Assembly: GCA_039819485.1 (NCBI GenBank)
Contig: JBCBRY010000030.1
Coordinates: forward strand, 18,041-82,040
Direction: 5' to 3'
DNA: 64,000 bases
From: UBA6168 sp039819485
GTDB lineage: Bacteria > Bacteroidota > Bacteroidia > Chitinophagales > Saprospiraceae
In this document: positions 31,301 to 39,600 of the stretch, piece after piece
How the letters are laid out: every line of letters starts with the position of its first letter
Numbering within the stretch: the stretch's first letter is position 1
Notes under the pieces: generated by a model
Told to the model about the DNA's origin: nothing
What the model saw: only the letters and a program-made list of their open reading frames with translations
Databases searched by the model: none
Translations under genes and position numbers: made by a program

Positions 31301-31424
31301 TGCCGCCCTTATTCATGCTACACCACATGTAAGTGAAAATATGGAGCCTAAATTATTGGATTTATTGGGAGAACTGAGCTATCGAAAACTAGTTGAAAAA
31401 GATCATAAACATTCTGTCAGATAA
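28317..31424 (+). CDS. DUF4157 eCIS cargo with OmpA-like domain and M35-type zinc protease domain
   Basis: A 1035-aa multidomain protein. Residues 1-210 are low-complexity with Cys pairs (HKCADC, RKCATC) and the TIGQPNDKFEIEADQMAD motif that precedes DUF4157. Residues ~215-300 are the DUF4157 domain (FGTDFSNVRIHTG) with zinc motif HELVH at 287-291. Residues ~327-440 hold two tandem ~50-aa repeats (KxGDYDxxPxxKYxxAKxIW). About 550-640 is OmpA-like (LFFELNSSEV...LRGAAS). The last part has a second HExxH, HEAIH 786-790, with Asp799 in GQDWAYD and NNNDSY further on, as in M35 aspzincins. DUF4157 marks eCIS-loaded toxins; the M35-like domain would cut proteins in a target cell. No secretion signal. 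Confidence 0.85.
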   Translation: MMKTAEAKTTANIIQRKNDPAQHPFFSKEGESHFFADEHSFSPSGEGRRGDTKPFFSPSNIQPKLTIGQPNDKFEIEADQMADQVVQRLSNKKARPEDSKPAAQMEQSDILHRQVGSSKPPSIQHKCADCEGEERLQKMEGEEEMLSRKEISIQRKPIFESNDDENNNAISSSLGASIQRKCATCEQEDEMIQEKSETSSPNTASTDLQNRLNRTKGSGAPLPKETASSLGEAFGTDFSNVRIHTGSEAVQMSQELGAQAFTHGSDIYFNKGKYETGSTSGQHLLAHELVHTVQQGGSKKVHPKIQRSPNRFPKDAPVILTLQDKLEKLKKGDYDNDPELKYDIAKEIWIGNTLPVKTIDLNTGDLMLLENVFTNNSPKLEEPLNSSQDILKSLRNGDYDHCPKIKYALAKKIWTESLTDRTATDLTNEDLSFLESIFRKGEITLEKIAVNYSDQSPYEIPNSLIRQSKEYQNMMVESGKYQDIESAPEGTAVTAAEGLETCRILIDRINKCQNVDWPKDAAETISQARANLDAEVVSIYDDSPYINEMPGTLFFELNSSEVPNSQIYKIAEIIRQNPSELTLRGAASKNEKNQEDLVDRRLAAVQQILDDLGYTGAIINTENRYQAGEEMPLYNRVRAVEMLHLGNYSLSNLIDCKAGEEVPSDGKKRKEIRRTLKHAKGDVKKAIALLKDPSDRVLGLVDQFFHDPSKGEDLNWTIDELRKKLKEIKGQLNMYVGEKIKNHNYCDDTCNLAYAYNKGIWTKAVMVLCPGFWEAPYIERVYTIIHEAIHGAKNIEGQDWAYDRSRKLAILPKEKAFNNNDSYVMFIKYAVGSLFSPKDPGTNIYYENDEIEATCYSPEKRATIDFLLAELETELLDKLLAIATMYETMSSLIDETEPHQQTDHKELKKVADITGLVSTSDKDGMVKYTQKDLTAVAALWERVEAMKISMFTENKNISTDALAHKVVWDMGPGENIAFYPAFFAKTSEEQMQELYAALIHATPHVSENMEPKLLDLLGELSYRKLVEKDHKHSVR

Positions 31425-31561
31425 GTATTTAAATATGAAGTTGTTTGAAAATTCCTGTTGAGTCGAAAATGATAGGATTTGCGGCCAACAAGGAGTTTTC
31501 AAACAGCTTCTATTTCAATAAATAAATTCATCAAATTAAATGACCCTAAATAATAATCAGT

Positions 31562-32833
31562 ATGCATAGCCAAAAATCTTCCCCCTCCCCCGCCTTCCGC
31601 AAGCTCTTCCCCGAGCTCGCCCCACTCCATTTGAGCGACGACCAGCTTTGGGAACTGTCCCGCGAAATGGTCGAGCGGAAAAAATGCGCCGACAGCCACA
31701 ACATCACCAACGGTGAAGCCACCTTTGGGCAGTTGCTGGCGCACGACATGACCTTTGAAAATGTGTCGAGTTTTCAGAAATCTTTTCAGCCACCTGCGTT
31801 GGCCAACGAGCGGAGCATCGGACTGGACCTGGACAGCACATATGGGCTGCGGACGGAATCCTTTTATTACCAGAAAAAGCAGTCGAGTCATTTATTGCTG
31901 CAAGGGCGGCAGGACGCAGACAGGCTGTACAGCTGGTGCGACGTACCCCGCAATTTCGAAGGCACCGCCATAATCCCCGATCCCCGGGACGATGAAAGTA
32001 TTATTGTTTCGCGGATTCATGTGTTGTTCATGTTGTTTCACAACCAGTACATCCGCCGGTTTTTGGACGGATATTCGGAAGCAGAAAAATTCTGGGAAGC
32101 CCGGCTGCGGGTCACCTGGTTTTACCACTGGCTGATCGTACACCATTATTTGTACAAAGTACTGGACAAAAAAATATGCGACGACATTTACAGGAACGGG
32201 GCGAAATATTTTCGGCAGCCCAATTTTATTCCGCTTGAATTTTCGGGAGCGGCCTTCCGCATCGGCCATTCGCAATCGAGGGATGTCAACCAGTTGAACG
32301 ATACGACCGTTGCCGGCATTTTTGACCTGGGCTCCTTCGAGCCTACCAATGTTTATGTCGATTGGTCCTACCTTTTTGACCGCGGCGACGGCAAAGTGGA
32401 ATTTGCCAAAAAGATAGATACCAAGATTGCCCCGGCCTTCCACGACATTCCCTTTTTGAGGAACGAAACAGATGTCCGGCTCCGTTCCTTGCCGTTCAGA
32501 AATCTAAAACGGGGCGTGGTCTACGGCCTGCCTTCCGGCGAAAGCGTTGCCAAGCGGCTGTGCCTGGAGCCCCTGCAAATTCTGGAAACTGAAAAGCTGT
32601 GTCTGCCCGGAACGCCCCTCTGGTTTTACATCCTCAAAGAAGCGGAGCTGATGCATGATGGCGAACACCTCGGCCCCGTGGGCAGCCGTATTTTTGGAGA
32701 AGTCTTTTTTTCTATTTTGAAAAATGACCCTAAATCTTATTTGGTCCAACACCCAAAATGGGAGCCGAACGGCCTGGGAAATGCAAAAGGGGTGTTTGGC
32801 TTCAGGGAATTGATTAACTTTATCTGCGACTAA
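31562..32833 (+). CDS. Animal-type heme peroxidase (cyclooxygenase/myeloperoxidase superfamily)
   Basis: A 423-aa heme peroxidase. FGQLLAHDMTF carries the distal His (H61) and the Asp that binds Ca2+ in myeloperoxidase (D62); the preceding Asp used for a heme ester bond in mammals is Ala. PDPRDDESIIVSRIHVLFML matches the family NDPRxxEN helix, and FSGAAFRIGHS contains the proximal His (H236). Residue HNQYIRRF-like helices complete the fold. The family oxidises halides, phenols or fatty acids with peroxide or O2. There is no signal peptide, and the gene sits between two DUF4157 cargo genes, 11 nt before the second, so it is probably part of the eCIS payload or its assembly. Function in this setting is not known to me. 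Confidence 0.85.
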   Translation: MHSQKSSPSPAFRKLFPELAPLHLSDDQLWELSREMVERKKCADSHNITNGEATFGQLLAHDMTFENVSSFQKSFQPPALANERSIGLDLDSTYGLRTESFYYQKKQSSHLLLQGRQDADRLYSWCDVPRNFEGTAIIPDPRDDESIIVSRIHVLFMLFHNQYIRRFLDGYSEAEKFWEARLRVTWFYHWLIVHHYLYKVLDKKICDDIYRNGAKYFRQPNFIPLEFSGAAFRIGHSQSRDVNQLNDTTVAGIFDLGSFEPTNVYVDWSYLFDRGDGKVEFAKKIDTKIAPAFHDIPFLRNETDVRLRSLPFRNLKRGVVYGLPSGESVAKRLCLEPLQILETEKLCLPGTPLWFYILKEAELMHDGEHLGPVGSRIFGEVFFSILKNDPKSYLVQHPKWEPNGLGNAKGVFGFRELINFICD

Positions 32834-32844
32834 ATTCATACACC

Positions 32845-34272
32845 ATGGCTTTTCAAAGTACCCGCCGGTCCCGACGGCAAAAGAACCACCGGTCTGAAGA
32901 CCCGCAAAAGAACCAGCCTTTTTTCTCAAAAACGTCTGACACTGTCCAGGCCAGGCAGGAAGATGCATTCTTCCAACCCAAACTGACCATTGGCCAGCCG
33001 AACGACAAATACGAGCAGGAGGCCGATGCGGTGGCCGATGCCGTCGTCGATCATGCCGGGCCTACGCCTGCCGTCCAGCAAAAAGAAATCAGCAGTATTC
33101 AAAGGGTTACTTTGGCCACGCCACAAGAGGATGAAAAATTAGGCACCGCGGAACAAAGAATGGAGGAAGACAAATTGATCCAGGAAAAACCGGAACTGCA
33201 AAAAATGGGGGACGAAGAGGAGGAAGAAGTCCAGATGAAATCAGCTGCCGCCTCCAATACCGCCAGTCCACAAGTAAGTCAAAAAATTAAGAGCAAAGCA
33301 GGTAGCGGGCAAAAACTATCCCCCCAAATCAGGGCAGAAATGGAAGCTGGCATCGGGGCGGATTTCAGTCAGGTCAACATCCATACCGACGCCGACGCCG
33401 TGCAGATGAACAAGGAACTGGGGGCACAGGCTTTTACACATGGCCAGGATATTTATTTTAATGCGGGGAAATACCAACCCGAAAATGGTGGAGGGAAAAG
33501 GTTGTTGGCACACGAGCTGACGCACGTGGTGCAGCAATCAAAAACGAACGACGATTCCATTCAAAAACAAGCAACGCCGATTTCCCAATGTCATGGTACC
33601 AATAGAATTGGAAATTTAAGCTACCCCGGCACATTAGAACATATCGCTATTCAACAACACTATATCACCCATATAAACCCACTGGCAGAGATTGAATATT
33701 TCATTCCAAATAGCGGCTCCGGAGGAGGTCCGGGCTATGCCGACATTGTAGACCCGTTGACCGGGGGCATCTACGAAGCTAAATTTTTTCCATTTGCCGC
33801 CAGTGCTGTTCCGGAGGTGCTCAACTATGTGGCCAAGGCAAACATTCATTGTGACCCGGAGACCCTTTGGCATGCAGGTTTAATTTACCCGCCTTCGGTC
33901 ATCCCATTTACCGGAAACCTGGAAATCGTTTCTTACCTGTTTGCTCCGGGAGTGATTGGTTATTGGACACGGATAAAAGTTCCTGTCACTCCACCAGTAC
34001 CCGTTTTGGACAAGGTAAAAGAGTTTATCGAAGATGTTGTGGAATCGGGAGAGGACGCCTACGAAGCAGCAAGAAGGTTTTTACAAGAAAACCCCGAGGT
34101 CGTGGATTATATCGAAACCATAGCCGCGAGTGCACTGATCGCCGCTGCTGTGGTTATTGTAGTCGCTACGATAATTGAAGACATTGTAACATTGGGAGCT
34201 GGCATAGCCGATGACCCCGCTAGCTTTGCTGCTGCCTATGCATTGGTCAGGGTGGCCATGCGGATGATTTAA
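32845..34272 (+). CDS. DUF4157 eCIS cargo with PD-(D/E)XK nuclease-like region
   Basis: A 475-aa protein with the same layout as the 1035-aa cargo: a disordered N-terminus with QPKLTIGQPNDKYEQEADAVAD, then DUF4157 (residues ~150-235; GADFSQVNIHTD) with zinc motif HELTH at 223-227. After residue 240 the sequence differs. GYADIVDPLTGGIYEAK (D300/D303 and E311-A-K313) has the shape of a PD-(D/E)XK nuclease core, as found in polymorphic toxins; the following VLNYVAKANIH would be the next helix. The last ~60 residues include a hydrophobic Ala/Val/Ile segment of ~25 residues (around 430-450) that could be membrane-active. Nuclease assignment is motif-based only. Confidence 0.8.
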   Translation: MAFQSTRRSRRQKNHRSEDPQKNQPFFSKTSDTVQARQEDAFFQPKLTIGQPNDKYEQEADAVADAVVDHAGPTPAVQQKEISSIQRVTLATPQEDEKLGTAEQRMEEDKLIQEKPELQKMGDEEEEEVQMKSAAASNTASPQVSQKIKSKAGSGQKLSPQIRAEMEAGIGADFSQVNIHTDADAVQMNKELGAQAFTHGQDIYFNAGKYQPENGGGKRLLAHELTHVVQQSKTNDDSIQKQATPISQCHGTNRIGNLSYPGTLEHIAIQQHYITHINPLAEIEYFIPNSGSGGGPGYADIVDPLTGGIYEAKFFPFAASAVPEVLNYVAKANIHCDPETLWHAGLIYPPSVIPFTGNLEIVSYLFAPGVIGYWTRIKVPVTPPVPVLDKVKEFIEDVVESGEDAYEAARRFLQENPEVVDYIETIAASALIAAAVVIVVATIIEDIVTLGAGIADDPASFAAAYALVRVAMRMI

Positions 34273-34302
34273 TTCAGGAGCTATTTAAAAACAGAATTTA
34301 AG

Positions 34303-34983
34303 ATGACTATTGATTGGTTACGATATTTAGAAAAAAAAATAGCGCCCAGCGGGTCTTTTTTGAGAGCGATGGATGCGCAATTGAGCAAACAATTTTATGA
34401 CATTACCAAAACAGAATTGAACGACCGTGTTTTTTTGTTGGAGCCATTACCAGCAACTTTTACCGTAAAGCAAGTCGATGAATTCTTTTACGTCTCAGGC
34501 GATCTGCTTATCCAAAACCTGGCATACCGCATAAATATCTACTGGCAACATGCTAAGAACATGAATACAAAAAGCAAATTCAAAAATGAGGACATCCAAT
34601 TTTGGTGGGGGAAATTACCGCTCCAGCTTTTCTCAGATGCACCTAACTTTCTTTCCGAATTAACCAATTTCAGTTCACGTTTTAAAATAGATAACCAATT
34701 GATCGTATGGCCACATGTGAAGTTAAGCCTGGGGGCATCCAATATTATAGATATAGACCCAATTCAAAAGTTAATGAACCAGTTCAATAAAAATTGGAAT
34801 GCTGATGAAACCGCTTTAGGGTTGATCCACAAAATTGGCAACATCGAGAAGAGTAACGATGGAAAACAAATTTCTGTAAACATTGATTTCGGCTCGGCCG
34901 ACCTGACTGCACTCAAGCTGCTCCTCCAGGAAATCGAAACTACGGATTCAGAAATTTCAAAAATTCAGTTACAAAATTATTAG
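34303..34983 (+). CDS. Unknown protein between eCIS cargo and ATPase genes
   Basis: A 226-aa soluble protein without signal peptide, Cys or obvious catalytic motif. Helical start (TIDWLRYLEKKIAPSG), mixed middle with DEFFYVSGDLLIQNLAYRINIYW, acidic C-terminus. I do not recognise it. Spacing (30 nt from the cargo, 15 nt to the ATPase) places it in the same transcript. Options are a chaperone or immunity-like partner of the cargo, or a structural accessory of the ATPase; none is shown by the sequence. Lower G+C by eye than the ATPase gene. Confidence 0.6.
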   Translation: MTIDWLRYLEKKIAPSGSFLRAMDAQLSKQFYDITKTELNDRVFLLEPLPATFTVKQVDEFFYVSGDLLIQNLAYRINIYWQHAKNMNTKSKFKNEDIQFWWGKLPLQLFSDAPNFLSELTNFSSRFKIDNQLIVWPHVKLSLGASNIIDIDPIQKLMNQFNKNWNADETALGLIHKIGNIEKSNDGKQISVNIDFGSADLTALKLLLQEIETTDSEISKIQLQNY

Positions 34984-34998
34984 CCCCTCCATTTACTT

Positions 34999-36345
34999 AT
35001 GATTCAAACGGTTCAAAAACAGCCACTACAAACTGCTTTCATCTATTTGACGGAAGTCATTAAAAATTGTCTGCTGTCACATTTCGATGAAGCAACGCCC
35101 AGACCTATTTTTGATGCCTTCCCAAAACCGCGGTTTAACGGTTTGAAGTCGCCTTTACTCGACTTTGTCCAGCGGGCAGCTCTAAGCGAAGAAGAATTTA
35201 TTTTACTGCTTATGGTGCTGGTTCCACATGCCAAGTCCCATTTCTTCGACCAGGTAATCCAGCAAACCATCCCCAAAGCCGGCGACTTCCCACAGATCGG
35301 CGGTGTGCGCGGCAAAAACTTCCGGGGCTTTATCCCCACCGGCGAAACAGCCCTCTTCGTTCTGGCCGGGGAGGACTTCGAAAAAAGGATGGAAATCCAG
35401 CGCTATTTTGACGAAGACCACTTTTTCGCCAAACAAAGAATCCTTTGGCTGGAAGAGCCACCTCCGGGCGAACCGCGCATGAGCGGAAAAATCATCATGT
35501 CGCAGGAGTACGTCGACCTCTTTACGACCGGCAAAGTCGCCCGACCTAAATTCGGTTTAAAATTCCCCGCTCAACAAATTGAGACAGCACAAGAATGGGA
35601 CGACCTCATCCTGAATGCCAAAACGTATGCTCAAATAAAAGAACTCGAAACCTGGATCAAGCACGGTGACCATTTGCTAAATGAACTGGGGATGCGCAAA
35701 AAATTGAGCCCAGGATACCGGGCCTTGTTCCACGGGCCTCCGGGCACCGGAAAAACAATGACCGCTAAATTGCTGGGGAAATACACGGGTCGGGACGTCT
35801 ACCGGATTGACCTGTCCATGCTCGTCTCCAAATTCATCGGTGAAACGGAAAAAAACCTTTCCAACCTTTTTGCGAAAGCAGAAAACAAAAACTGGATTTT
35901 GTTCTTTGACGAAGCCGATGCCTTGTTCGGAAAACGCACCAACGTCAAAGATGCTCATGACAAATATGCCAATCAGGAAGTCTCCTATCTATTGCAGCGC
36001 GTGGAGCATTACGACGGACTGGTCATCCTCGCTTCCAATTTCAAATCAAACATCGACGAAGCATTTATCCGCCGCTTCCAGTCCATCATCCACTTCCCCC
36101 GGCCCAACGCAGAAGAGCGGCTGGCCATCTGGCAGCGGGCCTTCCCCAGAGACCTCGGCCCCGCCACGGAAGTCTCCCTCGAATCCATCGCCAAACGGTA
36201 CGAACTCTCAGGTGGCGAGATCATGAACATCATCCATTATGCCTGCCTACAAGCCCTTGAACTGGAACAACCTGCCGTTTCCGAGGAAATTCTATTAAAA
36301 GGAGTCAAGAGGGAGTATGAAAAAGAAGGGAAGATCATGCGGTAA
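34999..36345 (+). CDS. AAA+ ATPase of the eCIS (Pvc15/Afp15-like)
   Basis: A 448-aa AAA+ ATPase. Walker A GPPGTGKT lies at residues 246-253, Walker B ILFFDEAD has D304-E305, and an ASNFKSNIDEAFIRRF segment supplies sensor 1 and the arginine finger region. The N-terminal ~220 residues are eCIS-specific (KSHFFDQVIQQTIPKAGDFPQIGGVRGKNFRGF). This family is present in nearly all eCIS loci and in PVC is needed for loading cargo or assembling particles. It is the last clear gene of the eCIS cluster; the spacer that follows has GC-rich hairpins. Confidence 0.95.
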   Translation: MIQTVQKQPLQTAFIYLTEVIKNCLLSHFDEATPRPIFDAFPKPRFNGLKSPLLDFVQRAALSEEEFILLLMVLVPHAKSHFFDQVIQQTIPKAGDFPQIGGVRGKNFRGFIPTGETALFVLAGEDFEKRMEIQRYFDEDHFFAKQRILWLEEPPPGEPRMSGKIIMSQEYVDLFTTGKVARPKFGLKFPAQQIETAQEWDDLILNAKTYAQIKELETWIKHGDHLLNELGMRKKLSPGYRALFHGPPGTGKTMTAKLLGKYTGRDVYRIDLSMLVSKFIGETEKNLSNLFAKAENKNWILFFDEADALFGKRTNVKDAHDKYANQEVSYLLQRVEHYDGLVILASNFKSNIDEAFIRRFQSIIHFPRPNAEERLAIWQRAFPRDLGPATEVSLESIAKRYELSGGEIMNIIHYACLQALELEQPAVSEEILLKGVKREYEKEGKIMR

Positions 36346-36444
36346 AGAGAAATTGCTGAACAAGGAGTTGTTTTAAAAAATCAAAAGCCCCCGCTATTCT
36401 GCCCATTCCACCACAATTTTGCAGTACATGGCAGCCGTCCGAGT

Positions 36445-36495
36445 CGCTGCTCCGCAGCGCCGCGCGGAGGAGGGGCCTGAGCGGCCGATAGGCCG
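36445..36495. terminator. GC-rich hairpins after the eCIS ATPase gene
   Basis: Two small stems, cgctgc-tcc-gcagcg at 36445-36459 and cggcc-gata-ggccg at 36482-36495, lie in a GC-rich patch within the 257-nt spacer between the ATPase gene and the next hybrid kinase. There is no T-run directly after either stem, so an intrinsic terminator is possible but not typical. The rest of the spacer is A/T-rich and should contain the kinase promoter. Confidence 0.4.
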
Positions 36496-36602
36496 ACTGC
36501 GGCGCCAACTTAGCGAACATTTGGCCCTAAGTTGATCAATCAGTACAATTAACCGTTTCCGTATTCACGTAGGGGTTTATAATTTTATACCCTGTTTCTA
36601 AT

Positions 36603-39600
36603 ATGTTTAACCGACCCATTCATATTGTTTTCATCCATTTGCTGCTGCTGGTCCAACACTTGAGCGGACAAGAATTCATCCTTTCGGCTACTACCTTAGA
36701 AACCAACAATATCATTGATGTGAACATCTGGGACATTCGGGAAGACCCCTCGGGGTTTGTCTGGATGACAACACCTAACGGAATTGCCCGGTATGACGGA
36801 CATCAATTCAAGTTGTTCAATACCACGAACACCCCGTTAAGAAGTATTCTATTGGGTGACAAGCGCAAGCTGGTCATTGATGAAGACGGCTATTTCTGGA
36901 TTGCAGGAGAAAACACCATCGATTTATTGCACCATGCCACCTTCGAAATTATTCCATTTGAAGAGCGTTATCCCAATGTGCCATTTCAAGGTGGCATCAA
37001 GCGGATTATACAGACCGATAGTGGTACGATCATCTTTCTAACGACGGAAACAAAAAAATTTTATAAGTACACGCCAGAGAACATTTTTGAACCCATATTT
37101 CTTCCCGATTTAAGGAACCCTGAAATGTTCCCGCAGGGAGACCTGCTATGGATCATCCAAGACAACCATCAATTTTTCAAGTACGACCTGAACCAGAAAA
37201 CTGTTCTAAATGAAATTACCAACCACAATGAATCGAGGATCTTTTATGTCGAAAATTTTGAGAAGTACGATTTATTTTTCAAAAACACTGGCAACAAATT
37301 AATTTTTCTGAAAGCCCATAAAAATGACTTTGAAGAAATTGCCACGTTCAACCTTGAAACTACATTGGATATGTGGTGGTCCAAACTTCACTATCTGCCA
37401 AAAAGTGATTTAATTCTGGCATGCCTTAGCTCGTCAGGTGGTCCCTATTCAATCATCGACATCGACCAGAAGTCCATTACCCCCGTTTCATTTTCCGATA
37501 ATTCGATTTTAGAGTATTACAGAAAATCCTGGGTGGATCAGCAAGAGGTGGTCTGGATTCACAACCGAAGACAAATCAAATTACTAAAATTAAATACCAA
37601 TCAGTTTAATCTATACTTGCCTTTTTACTCGGTAAGGGGGTTCCAGGTAAATGACCAATACCTGTTCACAAAACAAGGAAAAGTATCGCTTGCAACCGGG
37701 AAATTAGTAAAGCCACAATTACTCGACAAGGTTGTAGAGATCAAATGGAACAATTCCGATGACCTTTGGTATGGAGGATGGGATGGTATTGCACAAATTG
37801 ATACAGGTACTTTTGAAATTTCAAATGAAATATCCTCGCTTAGCCGAATTCCAAATCAAGGCCCCATTTACTGGTCGCTAATGCAGGAGCAAAATGACAC
37901 CTGGTGGGGAGGCACACTGGGACATGGAATCTATCGGAAGGCGCCAAATCAGGAGATGTTTTATCCATTTGAAAAGTTTAATGGCTTTGCCCCGCCCTCA
38001 GGTGCCATTCACCTGCTGGACGATGGAGCGTTTGTTTGGGCCGCTTCCAACAACGGGTTGTATCTCATCCATAAAGAAAAAGGTGTTACAGCAAGATTTT
38101 GGGCAGGAGCCCCCTCCTCTTTTCGAATTCCTTTCAACGATATACATTTTGTACTGAAACTGAAAAACAGCTATTGGATCACCTCTTCAGGCAACGGTAT
38201 GGTTCGGTTGCGATTAAATAAACATCATGAAATTGTAGACCTGAAACATTTTACGGTAAAAGACGGACTTCCTTCCAACACCGTTTACTGTATCGTAGAA
38301 GACGACCGGAAAAGGCTTTGGTTCAGCACCTACAATGGCCTGATGTGCTTGGATCCGGATACCGAAGCCTTGCAGGTATTCAATCAAAAAGATGGATTGA
38401 CCAAATTAGAGTTTAACCGGAACTCTTACGCAAAAGGCAACGACGGGCGAATATATTTCGGCACTATCAAAGGAATTACCGGTTTCCATCCGGATGAAGT
38501 GATTCGGCAGTCAAACCTCGACATCCCCATTGTAATAACTCAATTTGAGATTTACGACAAAGCAAGTAGTCAATGGAGCGAAAAGACCGTGTCCATCAAA
38601 AACCAGCAGAAAATAGTCCTCTCGCCTACAGAACAGTTTTTCCGTTTAAATGTCTCAATGCTCAAGTACTTCGATGCCCAGAATATTCGCTACAGCTATA
38701 AAATAGATGGCTGGTTGGAAGAGTATCAGCCTTTGCAGGGCAACACCTTGGAGATCAATGGATTGCCATATGGAAAATATGACCTGCGGATCAGGGGGCA
38801 AGTGGCGGATGGCAGGTTTTCTGATCAAGAACTGGTCTTGCCCTTGGAGGTGGAGCGCCCCTTTTATTTGCGTTTGTGGTTCATTGTAATGGCATTGGTT
38901 TTCGTTGCACTAAGTATTGTTCAAATTTATTATTGGCGGATCCAACAACTCAACCAAAGACAAAAAGAGCTGGAATGGATGGTTCGGGAACGGACCGCCC
39001 AGATTGAAAAAGACAAAACGGTAATTGAGGATCAGGCCAAAAAGCTGAAGGAACTGGACGAGGTCAAGTCCAGGTTTTTTGCCAATATTTCCCATGAATT
39101 GCGAACCCCTCTGACGCTTATCCTCAGCCCTTTAGCGCGCGTTTTGCGTCGGAATGAACTGACAAACAAAGATTTCACCTCTCTTAAACTGATGCAACAG
39201 AACGGGCAAAAACTGCTAAAACGCATCAACGAACTCCTGGATTTATCCCGGTTGGATGCCAACAAACTTGAAGTGTTACAGACCCCGACGTTCTTATACC
39301 CCTTGCTCCGAAACATCATTGCATCGGTAGATAGTGCCGCCAACGCTAAAGGTATCCAATTGCTTTTCGAGTATCATTTGAACGAAGAACTACAGGTTTT
39401 GCTCGATGTTGACAAAGTCGAAAAAATAGTCTTCAATTATCTGAGCAATGCATTAAAGTTCACCCCTCAAAATGGCACAGTGACCATCCGTGCAGAAAGG
39501 GTCCAGCAACTTTTACAACTCTGTGTAAGCGACACCGGCATCGGCATTTTGCCGGAAGAACTGGGAAAGATATTTGATCGTTTCTATCAGTCTCCTCATG

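Noticed and set aside
3357..36345. Prophage or type VI secretion system
   Set aside because: No capsid, terminase, portal, TssJLM or ClpV gene; DUF4255, DUF5908, DUF4157, CIS tape measure and the AAA+ ATPase indicate an eCIS.
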